Origin: Ascaphus truei
Lineage: Eukaryota; Chordata; Amphibia; Anura; Ascaphidae
Assembly: GCA_036426205.1 (NCBI GenBank)
Contig: CM071568.1
Span: forward strand, 41,654,284 to 41,718,283
Length of the DNA: 64,000 nt
Direction: 5' to 3'
Every line of letters begins with the position of its first letter. Within the stretch, counting starts at the first letter, position 1. Below the pieces are notes generated by a model. It was not told the origin of the DNA. It saw only the letters and a list, made by a program, of their open reading frames with translations, and ran no database searches. Below are positions 22,730 through 35,400 of this stretch, in pieces. The translations under genes were made by a program, and so were the position numbers.

Positions 22730-23039
22730 TATTTGTAACCATGTACTATTTGTCATCTTAACTCTATGCCCAGGACACACTTGAAAACAAGAGGTAACGC
22801 TCAATGTATTACTTGCTGGTAAAACATTTGATAAATAAATAGATATATAAATAGAGACTGTTGCCTTGCCCTATTGTACTATATCACATTGCTTTGAAAT
22901 GTGCAATCTCTGGCAACAAAAAGGGGTTAATGAAAGAAAATAAGACTGCACATCAATCTGTAAGCAGCTGGTGTAACAGAGAAAAGGGAAGTGGTACAAA
23001 CGGTGTCTGTATGTTAGATTAATCACACACTGACAAGCC

Positions 23040-23400
23040 GCCACAAGGCGAAGCTTCTGGGAAAGCGCTGCTCATCGGAAAACTACAACTCCCAGCAGTA
23101 CTCTGGGCACACGCTATTTCCGCGTTCATGCAAATGCCGGCCTTACACGCTGTCGATGTCATCGGTGCTCGATTACGTTGGTGCGTAGACAGCTCCTTTC
23201 TCCCCCTACTTACTGTATGTTATCATCTCACCCACAAGGACAGCCCGCGCAGCCGCTGGCCGAGTGTCGGATCTGGAAGTAGGCGCAGGGTTCGTGCTGC
23301 TGGCCAGTGCTCGGTGGCGGCTGCGGAAGAGGAGGTCAGCGAGGCTCTGGTTGTGCGCTCCAGGGCTCGGCTACCGTGTCCTCCGGTATAAGAGAGCAGA
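23040..23400 (+). promoter_or_regulatory. LRP12: Probable LRP12 promoter: ZNF143/Staf and octamer motifs in a CpG-rich tract
   Basis: ACTACAACTCCCAG at 23082-23095 is the core of the ZNF143/Staf motif. ATGCAAAT at 23128-23135 is a perfect octamer. A GC- and CpG-rich stretch follows (23225-23385), then TATAAGAG at 23387. The spacing to the coding exon (about 700 bp) is compatible with a vertebrate promoter plus 5' UTR. The transcription start cannot be fixed from sequence. Confidence 0.55.
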
Positions 23401-23574
23401 GGATACAAACAAGACGCCCCAGCCCACACACTTAAGAGCTGGTCTCACCCGGGGGCCTCTCTATTTAGATCCCCCCTCCCCCCTCCTCCATTACGCCCGT
23501 TACCATCTCCCACTGCATGTCATCATCTTGAGCTCTCTTTCCGGCGTGTCTTTTCTTCCCTCTGGCCTTCAACC

Positions 23575-23800
23575 CTATATGGAGCCTTTGTGTTCACCCT
23601 GAGCTGCCTAAGTACATAGGGAGTCCCTATCTGTCCCCGGTGCAGCCTCCCTATATAGAGCCCCCTGCTGCTCCTTGGGCAGCCTCCTTTCTGTCCCCAG
23701 GGCAGCCTCCGTATAAAAGAGTCCCCTGCTGTCCCTATATAGAACCTCCTTTCTCTCCCCAGGACAGCCTCCCTATATAGAGCCTCCTTTTCTGTCCCCA
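23575..23800 (+). repeat. Degenerate repeat array with TATA-like motifs upstream of LRP12 start codon
   Basis: Imperfect units built from GCAGCCTCC, CTATATAGAGCC and CTTTCTGTCCCCAGG recur four to five times. TATA-like cores lie near 23575, 23651, 23712 (TATAAAAG), 23735 and 23773. If TATAAAAG is used, transcription would start near 23740, giving a 5' UTR of about 90 bases that includes two repeat units. A copy lies at 16443-16640. Confidence 0.65.
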
Positions 23801-23830
23801 GGCTGCTGCTCCCCATCAGTCTGAATTGTC

Positions 23831-23900
23831 ATGGGACAGAGCAGAAGGTCTGTACTAGGCTGGATGCCCTTGCAGCTGCTTCAGCTGGTTAGCATGGTTG
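23831..23900 (+). CDS. LRP12: LRP12 coding exon 1 (signal peptide)
   Basis: ATG at 23831 opens MGQSRRSVLGWMPLQLLQL..., a basic n-region followed by a hydrophobic core, and ends in phase 1 at G|GTGAGT. Exon 2 begins GA AAT GGT, completing Gly and giving ...G-NGALAE, the same junction as in the human protein. Residues 1-23 themselves are not conserved, as is usual for signal peptides. An indel-bearing copy is at 16652. Confidence 0.7.
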
Positions 23901-26900
23901 GTGAGTATGACATCTACATCTCACTCCAACACTCATTTATATGTATATCTTTATTTATGTTGCGCCATTAATGTGCATAGCGCTTCACAGCAGTAATACA
24001 CGTGACATATAAATAACAAATAATACAAATAACAATGGGAAGTGATTCAGACTTAAAAGTGACATTTAGAAAAAAGGAGTCTTTGCCACGAAGAGCTTAC
24101 AATATACATTATATTCTGCATTTACTCCAGCACAACACAAAAGAAAAATTACAGACCCTCTTATTTTATTGTACACTACATTATAGTTGAATTGCATTAA
24201 GTTGAACTTAAAGCATAAAATGTTGCTGTTACTTGGAAAAAACATATTGTTTGTTTTTGTTGTGGGCCCGATTTTAGATTTCTTCTCGTGATGGTTTCCA
24301 TCTTTTAAGTGTGTATGTGCGCTTCAATGTGCAATCCCACATACATCTACATTAACTGAACATGATTATTTGGTTAAAGTTTGTTATATCTATTCAAGAA
24401 AAAGTATTTTAAATTCTGCAAATGTTTCTGCATTTACATCAGGGACCCTAAATGGGGGTGATGGGTACTAGCGTGACCCCATTGACAAGGTTCTGATGTA
24501 TTCACATCGATCAACCTGAGTGATAAAGGAGTTAAATGCATTATATACTCCAGGCAGTCATTGCGAACGTATCTTGGATAAACATGAACACATTAGTTGT
24601 ACAAATAGTTGGACTTTTTTTTCCCTTTAAAAGTCATTAATCACTTAGTTGTAACATATGAAATACATTATTTTCTCTACCCCATTGTGAGCTGTCTGGA
24701 ACTGCACATTTAACAATTGTTTATAAAAACAGGAAAAATAGAGATTGGGGTAATAGTACTAGAAAACAATAGAAGCCCTAGGCATCACTCCTTGCTCTAT
24801 AAAACATTTATTGTAAATTCTTCTCATTGAAGGACATGCCATAACGCCAATGTGTTCATCCTAGCCAAGGCCTTCATCAGGAGTATATTGGGAAATAATC
24901 TTTGTGGGTATTTGGTATGCTCTGATACTGGTTATTGCACAGTGATTAAAGTCCATGGCAGGTAACATCGGGTTGAGCTGCGATATCCCATATGTCGTTT
25001 ACAGTATTGATAAAAGCCATTTGCATGCTGTGGCTAACTTCAAGGTTTGCATTTCAAATGATTAACAATGTACTGGACAGACTCTTTAAGCAGCATTTCA
25101 CGCTTCTTCAAAATTACTTTGTACCTACTGTGCCTTTAAAAAAGGGGGGGTTCCCCTCCCCCATACCTGGGAAGTAGGGCGTCTCCGAACTGAACTGCAT
25201 TTATTTTGGCTCTGGGGACCTCTAGTCCCTGAGCTACTTACATCAGAATGTGCCCCAGGTCCTCATTCAGGTTTAGGCTGAGTACATGGTGACTGCAGCC
25301 ATTCGGAGGCGCGCTGATGCTGAGGGAAAGCAAGTGCTTTCCCTGGCCTTAGTTCCCACGCCGTCGGGGGGCGGGCCAGTGACGTCACGGAGCTGGTCTG
25401 CCCTCATTGGACGAACCGGTCACGTGACCGGCCCTGTGCTCCCGTGAGCGCTCAAACGAAAAAAAAATTAACAGCTACGCCTCTGCGCGGCCGCGTGCGC
25501 GAGCCCCTGCTAAAGCTGCTCTCATTGCGGCTGCAGGGGCTCACTGCCAAGGGTCAGTGCGCCTCAGAACAGGTCAGCATCTAAGCGCTGACCCTGGACT
25601 CAGCCTTAAAGGTCCTGCATCGCGTAGGCCAATAGGAAGTCACAACGGCTTTGTGGCTTCCTATTGGCCCTTGGGATGCATGACCTTTAAACGGCCATAC
25701 TGGGTGCCTAGCTTGGGATGCACTTTCCAAGGTAAGTATTTCGGGAAGCAGGGTGGCCCCGGAGCTTAAATCAAGCTGAGGTATTAAACAAATTCTTTGC
25801 CTCTGTGTTTACCAGGGAAGAATCAAGTTCAATAGTAGTGCCGCAGGAGGAAGCCACAACCTCCATATTAATGAACAATTGGTTAACTGAGGAAGAAGTT
25901 CATAAGCGACTTGAAAAAATTACAGTAAATAAGGCACCTGGCCCGATGGCATACATCCAAGAGTTCTCAAGGAGTTAAGCTCAGTAATAGCAAAACCATT
26001 ATATTTAATATTCAAGGACTCAATTTCCACATGCTCAGTACCACAAGTTTGGCGTAAAGCAGATGTGGTGCCTATATTGAAAGAGGGAGCTAGATCGCAA
26101 CCGGGAAATTACCGACCTGTAAGCCTGACTTCAATAGTGGGGAAACTACTTGAAGGTTTAATACGGGATAATATTCAGGAATACCTAATGGAAAACAAAA
26201 TTATTAGTAATAGTCAGCATGGATTTATGAAGGATAGATCTTGCCAAACTAACCTTATTTGTTTCTTTGAGGAGGTAAGTAGGAATTTAGACCAGGGTAA
26301 TGCATTTGATGTGGGCTACTTAGATTTTGCAAAGGCTTTTGATACGGTTTCACACAAGAGATTGGTGTACAAAATAAAGAAAGTTGGACTTAGTAATAAT
26401 ATATGCACCTGGATTGAAAACTGGTTAAAGGACAGACAACAGAGGGTTGTCATAAATGGAACTTTTTCAGATTGGGCTAAAGTCGTGAGTGGAGTACCTC
26501 AGGGATCGGTACTGGGACCCCTGCTTTTTAACTTGTTTATTAATGACCTTGAGGTTGGGATCGAGAGCAAAGTCTCCATCTTTGCTGATGATACTAAATT
26601 GTGTAAGGTAATAGAATCAGAGCAGGATGTAATTTCTCTTCAGAAGGACTTGGAGAGACTGGAAACTTGGGCAGGTAAATGGCAGATGAGGTTTAATACA
26701 GATACATGTAAGGTTATGCATTTGGGATGCAAGAATAAAAAGGCGACTTACAAATTAAATGGAGATATATTGGGGGAATCCTTGATGGAGAAGGATTTAG
26801 GAGTGCTTGTAGACAGCAGGCTTAGCAATAGTGCCCAATGTCATGCAGTAGCTGCAAAGGCAAACACGATCTTATCTTGCATCAAACGGGCAATGGATGG

Positions 26901-29900
26901 AAGGGAAGTAAACATAATTATGCCCCTTTACAAAGCATTAGTAAGACCACACCTTGAATATGGAGTACAATTTTGGGTGCCAATCCTAAGAAAAGACATT
27001 ATGGAACTAGAGAGAGTTCAGAGAAGAGCCACCAAATTAATAAAGGGGATGGACATTCTAACTTAGGCCTCGGTCCCGCTGCGCTCGTTGGCGCGGGCGG
27101 CGGGCCGCGAGTTCCCCACCAGCAGGGGAATCCTCGCGAGCCGGTCCCGGTCCCCCCTGGCTGCACAGAGCACTACACGCTGTAGCGCGTCAGCCGCTGG
27201 AGACACCAGAGAATGGTGTTTCCTAGCTTTGACGCGTGACGTGTGTGGCTGTGAGCCAATGGGGAGGGGAGGCTGCGGGAGGAGGAGAGGCTTCGGGGAG
27301 CGGGGAGGAGTGTGGAGTGAAAGCAGGTGAGTGCCTTTCTCTGTGTGTGTGTCTGAGTGCGTGAGTGCCTGTCTGTGTGTGTGTGTGCCCGAGTGCCTGC
27401 CTCTGTCTGTGTGTGTGTCTGTGTGTGTGTCTGTGTGTGTGTGTGTGTATGAGTGCGTGAGTGCCTGCCTGTGTGTGCGCGCGTGTGTGTGTGTATGAGT
27501 GCGTGAGTGCCTGCCTGTGTGTGTGTGTGCGCGTGTATGAATGAGTGCCTGCGTGTGTGTGTTTAAACTTACCTTCCAGCTCCAGCCCGAGTCCGTGGAG
27601 GGAGGGGGGGGAGAGTAGCGGGTCCCTCCGCTCAAGCCACGCCCCCCCTCCCTGTCAAACCGCCCACCTCCCGATCAAACCTCCCACCTCCCGCCCACCT
27701 CCCGCTCCGGCTCCCGCTCCCTACAGACCGCAGATCGCGGTCTGTGTATCTCAGCGCACCGCCTGTCAGCAGCGCAGGTGCGCTGACTCTGGGAGCGGGG
27801 CCTTAGCCTTATGAGGAGAGGCTAGCTAAATTAGATTTATTTACATTAGAAAAGAGGCGTCTAAGAGGGGATATGATAACTGTATACAAATATATTCAGG
27901 GACAATACAAGGAGCTTTCAAAAGAACTATTCATCCCACGGGCAGTACAAAGGACTCGGGGCCATCCCTTAAGGTTGGAGGAAAGGAAATTTCACCAGCA
28001 ACAAAGGAAAGGGTTCTTTACAGTAAGGGCAGTTAAAATGTGGAATTCATTACCCATGGAGACTGTGATGGCAGATACAATAGATTTGTTCAAAAAAAGG
28101 TTGGACATCTTTTTAGTTGGGAAAGGTATACAGGGATATACCAAATAAGTATACATGGGAAGGATGTTGATCCAGGGATTAATCCGATTGCCAATTCTTG
28201 GAGTCGGGAAGGAATTAATTTTTCCCCTTAATGGGGTTTTTTGTTTGCCTTCCTCTGGATCAATAAGTATAGATATAGGATAAAGTATCTGTTGTCTAAA
28301 TTTAGCATAGGTTGAACTTGATGGAAGGAAGTCTTTTTTCAACCTCATCTACTATCTACTATGTAACTATGTAACGTGGTTTAGCTCCGGAGATCGCTTG
28401 CTTCCCACCTAGTAAATAAATACCCCTCCCCTCTCCCCCCCACACCCGCGAAGAGGTAATGTTTCTTTAACTTGTCTACTACAAATATATGCTTTTTTTT
28501 CTGCGCATTGTTGTCTGATTGTTCATGTATGACACAGAAGATTAATGTTTGTCAGGGAATATATGAGGCTCAAAATAAAAATGAAGCCTCCCTGGCTTTA
28601 CTTTCCAATTCTCTTTTTATATGGTGCAATAGTACAATGTTGGTGGTAAGGACTGGAAGAAAACCTAAAATACATACAAATGGAAACATAATGAAACAAT
28701 AGGTAATAAGTTCTGTGCCCTGAGAAGCTTACAATCTAAAAGGAATGAATGGTTGATGGGAACATTTATTTATAACCACATTAATTTAGTGCCCTTTATC
28801 CAGTTATATAGTTGGTAAAACAATGGTGGGGTTATATATGGAACATTTCGTGTCACGAGTATAGCGTAATTGTTAATATGCCTTTTGTGGTGGACAGGGA
28901 TGGGAACATTATAGAGTTTAAGGCAACCTGGCATGGTATTAACCACAGGCTTGGCAGTAAGGTGCTGGCTACGCCTCTTTAAAGAGAACAGCTTTTAGGG
29001 AACTTCAGAATGTGTGAATTGTGGGAGCAGAGTCTCATGATGCATGATAAGGAGTTCTGCAGTTGGGGTGCAGCTCTGGAGACGTCTTGGAGGCTGGAAT
29101 AAGAGGAAGGGAACTGCAAGTCACAAACTGAGCAGAGACTGCATGTGGTAGATTATTAGGGGATTAGATTGGAAATGTAGAGGAGCTGGGTCACAGAGAG
29201 CTTTGTAGGTCAGAGGCAGAACCTTGAATTTCATTCTGCTGGGTATAGGTAGCCAGTGTTGGGATTTACAGTAACACGCAAACATAGAACAGTTGGTGAG
29301 GCAGATGAGCCTGGCAGCAACATTTAGGATGGACTGGAAAGGAGATCATTTGGAAGTTTGGAAGAACAACGAGCAGGTTACAGCAGTACAGTGGGGATAT
29401 TAAAAGTGCATGAATTATAATTTCTCCCACGTCCATCCTATGCCAGTACAAACGATTGGGGATTAAGCCCCGCACAGCTGTGGGTAGGACAAACTTTCAC
29501 TAAACGCTAGTGGGGAGTTGGTCGTGGCGGAACGGCTTAGACCAAATGTCTCATTTATCTCCTGCTTACCGGAAAAGGATTTCACTCCTCCCTAAATGAT
29601 CCTGCCACCTTTTCGGACACAGAGTTGGAACACCCTGTCACCTTTTCAGTCATGGGTGGGCATGCCCTGCCGTCTTTTTGGGCACAGAGTTTGGAATGCC
29701 CTGTCACCTTTTTAGAGACATTTTCTTCTGATATTGAATTTGTTTCTGGATTAGTGATCCTTTTTTCTCCCACCCGAGAAGAGGATTGCTTGGGTATATC
29801 CCCATTTGTTTCGACTGGCATAGGAGGGGCGTGCGAGAATAGGGAATTATGCTTGCATACGATAATTCCATTTCTCCCAGTCCCTCCATGCCAGTACAAG

Positions 29901-32336
29901 GTTCTCTCCCATGAGAAATTTATTTTTTGTTCGTTTAATATTCAGTCTTTTTTTTTTTTTCTGTTGCTCGAATAGACGAATTACTGCTGTTGGTAGGAGT
30001 GCAGGGTGCCTTGTTGCGACTTTTGGTGCCTGATTTGTTGACCGTTTGTCCTACCCTCAACTGGGCGGGTACGTATTTGTTTGTACTGGCATGCAGGGAC
30101 TAAGAGAAATGGAATTATCATATATCGGTAAGCATAATTCCCCCCCTTTTTTTTTGTGGATTGTGTGGTGAGGAAGTGGTATTTTGTTTAGCAATGTTTG
30201 AAGTGGTAGTGACAGGAATTGACAAGGTACTGGATGTGTAGTATGAAGAAGAGGGAGAAGTCAAGTATGATGCCTAGACATCTGGTTTGCGGTACGGGAA
30301 GAAACTGTATATATTGTTAGCAAGGAGTCAAATAAGAGAAACCATACGTGAAATTAACATGCCACGGGCGTTTAGTGGGTCACCTGCACTAATAATCTAA
30401 TTGAAAATCTTAAATTGGTTGCTAAACTGCATCATTGTGATGTTTTGTGATAATGTAATATTTATAAATATTATACAAAAGGGATCATTTGTCCCACTGG
30501 GGAAAAAAAATACTTGCAATGCTGTTGTTTTTTATTTTTGTTCCCCAATGTTGCCAGAGGAGCCGACCATTGTGTAGAAGAGCAAGTTCATTATTGCTTT
30601 CCATTTCAAAGCGCACTTATTGATGTGTAGACGCTTTGTATTCTAAATTCAGATCATGCTGTTTTTGTTAGGTGTACACGCCACGGTTGAAAGAATCCTT
30701 CATTAATGTAGACTTTGCAGTGATCAACGTTGAGTTGTATAAAATAGTTCAAATAAACTTGTCGGAGTGAAGAATCTCACAAGTTATAAACACTACTGTG
30801 AGATTTACCAATCAAGTGTGGTGGAAAAATGTTTAAAACGTTATCTTTCATACTGTCCTGTATTTTTTCCTGTTTTTGAACCAAGTGTTCAGACCTCTAT
30901 CTATAAGTGACAATACTATTTTAAGATAGTTTGTGGTTATTGCCCTTAGAATGAAGGTAGCTTTAATATTTTATGTTCTTCCCAGAGGGATCAGAGGACA
31001 AAAATTCAATCTCCTCTGTTCAGATGTAAGATTAGTGTTTACTTCTGTGATATGCCCTTGTGATTTTCATTCTCATTTGCTGCTTTGATTTAACCACATC
31101 TGTTGCTCTCTTCCCTCCCTTCCCACTAGTGTCCTCTTTTTACTCGGTGACCTACAGTATGTAACCTCACTGCTTAAATCTTTTATAGCAGGTCATCTTT
31201 ATTGGCCTACTATCCAAACTGACCTTATATATCTTTTATGTGGCTATCCATGAAGGCTGATTTGGGTTGTATCCCTTATCTATCTATACATACAAGTTGA
31301 CATACTGGATTTGTTTTCAATCAATAACTTTGTATTGACATCAAAATAATACAGTTATTTGATATGATTTCGGTAATTAACATAGAAAAGGATCTCTCAT
31401 TTTATTGCTAAACTTGGAAAGTAGCTTTGTTGGCTAGATTCAACTTTTAGTGTAGCTCTATCTCCATGTAGTGTAGCTAATATCTGTTTTAATTAACTAG
31501 TTGTGGTCTCTATACTTGCATAAACAGAGGAGCAGCCATGTTGGTTTGTTTTTGTCTTTCATATGTGGAAAAAATAAAACTTAATGTATTTTACAAAAAA
31601 ACATATTTCATTAGTTCACTTGATTCCTATGTAGCATTGCTCTGTAAGGCCGCGATTACAGTGCGCACGGCGTGAACAAAATACAGCAGCTCTATCGGGC
31701 CGGCCATAGTGTGTGCGCGAGGAAGCGCGGCAGAATTTTGAAGCGACAAACAATTTTTTGTTTTTCGGCGCGTCACGTGAGCGGTTCAGCCAATGAGAGC
31801 GAACCGGCCTGGTGACATCACGGCCATGCCTTCCCATTGGAGTGCACAAATCGCTCGGGCGACAGGTGCGCACGACTCCATGCGCGTCTGCACGCGCTCC
31901 ACGTGCGTCTGCACTGTAAACGAAACCTATGGGTGATGATGTGTTCCAGGAATCTAATTCTATTGCAAAAATGTTTACAATCTGGGTAAAGAGGAGGCAA
32001 GTACCCCTTTTAGTTGAGGATGACTTTCGTGGTCCTCGGTTAATGTACAGCATGATGTTCATCCAGTAAAACCTATCAAAAACCTGAAAAGAAGTATTAC
32101 TGCGGTGCAGGAGAAAACCACAATTAAAAACCTTGTTCGATTGTGGCTGATTTGTTGTTTGTCAGCTATTTTTCCTGCAATATGCACTTACTAAATAAAA
32201 AATTAGAAGCAAGATGGTGGTTAAAGGGACTGTCCCAAGTAGTGCGTAAACAACTTTTTAATGTAATTAGTTTTCTTAGTTTTCTTGTGTCCTGTCTAAA
32301 GGGATGTTTGTTAGTGCTGTGAAAGTCATGCTTATC

Positions 32337-32375
<39 letters not shown>

Positions 32376-32378
32376 CAC

Positions 32379-32428
<50 letters not shown>

Positions 32429-35400
32429 GTATTTATAAATATGTTGCAAGATTTAATTTCCATGTGAATCATCTCAAACTTGGCCAATTCAACATTGTAT
32501 GTAACCAGTGCTAAGAGAAAGTAGTCATGATGGATAAAAATCCAGTCTTACTACACCAATCTTGCATCACATTTGTCTGTTCCCTCCAGTTCAGGGTATC
32601 CATGTAGATTGTCCTGCTCACTTTGTCGTTATCTATGTAAAATGTTGTGGTATGTTTACATGATTCTGTCTGATGCAAATTTTCTAGTATTCATATTAAA
32701 TCACATCTAATTATTTGAACAGTGCTTTGAAGAACATTTTTTTGTGTGCAATCAACATATGGGTTTAGATGAAATGCCAATCAAACTTCACTTATTTCAT
32801 GAAAAGAAGACATGTCTGTGTGATTTAACATTTTCGAACCAGTCTGTTTACCATTTTCCATAATTCTTTGTATTTCACTCCTTTATTTATTGGTGTTCGC
32901 TTAATCATATTTTTCATATGCATTATTTCTTACTCATGAACATAGTGTTACTGACAGCCACCAAATGTTCAGCAGAACATTTATTTAAAAAAAGTCGGTA
33001 TTTTAAATTCATTTTCTCAGTTGGTTTGAAGCTGAAACTGACTTCCTTTAGTTCCTCTTTTCTGTGTGATAGGAGAGTGCAAAACTTACAACTCGCTGAT
33101 CTCTTTGATCCTGTAACAAGGAAGAGGTGGGAGTGTTAAATACAAAATATGATTGTTTATTATACTTTTGAGATGTCTTTACAAAAATGTAATTTTTAAT
33201 TTGATGAAACAAAAAATAAGTTACGTTTATTCTTTAAAGAGCCGTTGCATCCAAGAATAGGTTATTCCTTTTTTGATGGAGAACAATTAAAAACTGCCAC
33301 GGTGTTACCCAATAGGAAGTCGGACACCTCCTGAGTGTTGGCTGTTAGCATGGCACTGTCTCGGCTGCCAAATTGTGTCAATCAGGAAAGTATTCTCCGG
33401 TAACCGGGAGGTCCCTGGGACTTGGACCAACACCATTCAGCTCAGTTCCAATAATAATAATAATACTTTAAAAAAAAAGCAGAGTGGATTAAACATAAGG
33501 AGAAAGGGAAATAAGCAGCAGGTCCTGTCCTGCCAGTCACGATCAGAAATGGCACCTAAGGGAGTAGTTAAAGATCGGCCTGTCCCATGTTTCAAGTAAC
33601 CACGTTTACAAACGTGAGTTTTAAAATGTAGATATTTGTAATGGTCTGATTTCAAGAAGGCAAGATACAGTGGATATTATTTGGTGCCAGGCAGCCAAAT
33701 AATACATTACATTGTCGACACTTTATTTTATTTTTGTTACCAAAGCTAATGGGGATTTTCAAAAGCTTGCCCTACTTATTAACATATTGTAGGTGACAAT
33801 TACATTCCCTCAGAATGAAGGGGAAGAGTCACTGCAGAGAGCATGGGATGACTTTGTGTGAAGAGACCTTAACAAACCTAGGGGCCTATGCAGAGAGCAG
33901 CGCTATTTCGAAATTCGCCATTTTTTGGAGAAAATCGCGCAGAAAGCAGCAGAAAATGGCGAGTTCCGAAAAACGCGCCAATTTTTCTTTTCTAGTTATA
34001 AAACTCGCCTCGCGGCTGGCGAGAACCTCAATCTCGCCAGTTTTAAAAATATCCGTATGCAGAGAGGCGCGAACGGCATCTAGCAGCTGTTCGCGCCAAT
34101 AAAATGGCGCGATTGTCTCAGTTTTAACTCGCCAGAAAAAACTGCCGCTCGCGGCCATTGCAAAGGGAAAAAAAAAGCCGCAAATTTGTTTTAACACATT
34201 TCTGAAGCGCGCATCTCGCCAATTTAAACTCGCCACACGCATCCATGTTAAACATAGCAGAATTCGCACTTTTCTGCATATGGAGATTAAAACTCTCCAA
34301 AAAAGCTACTTTTTAATAAATTCGCCAATTTTAAAATTCGCTGCTCTCTGCATAGGCCCCCTAGTGTTTCTCAAAATGCAACATCCTGAATGCCGCCAGG
34401 ACTGACATTTCAGACGCCTGGGATTTTACCATCCCTGCATTAATGCCCATTATGTTTAAATGTACCGATCTGGCATTAATTCCCGTGCAAGTCAATGTAC
34501 GTTTTACGCTCCTTCTGGTGTGACAACCCAGAACAGATTTGACTAAATCTGCCTCTGTGGGGGTGAGGAAGAAATACTCCTTATGTTCTGTAATACACCT
34601 GTAACGAAGCAGCAGCAGTTATCAGCATTTCTGCTAGTAAGAGCCCTGTTGCTTTTTGCCTATTCACACCCCTGGTGTTTTCAGTTTAATCTGAGTGTAG
34701 CACGTTGCTTTTCAATTCATTCATTTTACATCTCTTCAGCATTATTTTTTTTTCCTTTTATTTAGTAGGGACTCTGTTTCTTGTATACAAGGTTCCATTC
34801 TCATTATCCCTTTTTACTGATGGTTTTGCTGGGCACTCCAGCTACGAAGGGGTTAATAGACCACCTACTTTTGTCATGTGAAAGCTGCATTGGTGAAATG
34901 TGACTGTTTCGTTTTCTACCTGTTTGAATTGTGTAGAGCCCATGTCTCAATCTCATGTGTCTATGGCAGTTGCAGAGTTTGAAATGGAATTTGCAGTCTG
35001 ACTTCCGGGCACTTTTGCAGGGAATGACTGCCTGGAAGCAGTTACAGTATGGAGCAAGGATTGAATGTGACCTTCCATGACTTGTCTGAGAAGGAGCATC
35101 CAAACAGTCGCCAATGAATAGGATTTTGAAGCTTCCATAGATGCTGAAGCAGAAAGGGCAAAATGTTAAGCAACTACAGTGTGGAAATGATTTGCAAGTA
35201 CTAAAGACGTTTTCAATTATACAAATATTGCAGTAATTGAGGAAAATAGCTTTAATAAATAACACCAATGAAAAATATATTCCTGAAGGTACACACCACA
35301 AGGAATTTAGATGTGGTAACCTGGCCTCCTCCCCTCAAAAAACTAAAAATATTTGTAGCGGGGCATCTTTGATAACGGTTGTCTTGATATTTTTCTCATC

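Larger units (their letters stand above)
21084..28020. repeat. Segmental duplication unit 2 (cleaner copy)
   Basis: The partner of unit 1, contiguous with the rest of LRP12 intron 1. From about 25.8 kb rightward it is clean: the CR1 frame of 333 codons is open. Upstream of that it still has scattered indels compared with other family members, for example TGTATATAATG where the L2 tail has TGTATATAAATG. Confidence 0.8.

Noticed and set aside
23082..23420. An snRNA or other Pol III gene driven by the Staf and octamer pair
   Set aside because: No recognisable PSE, RNA sequence or terminator downstream.
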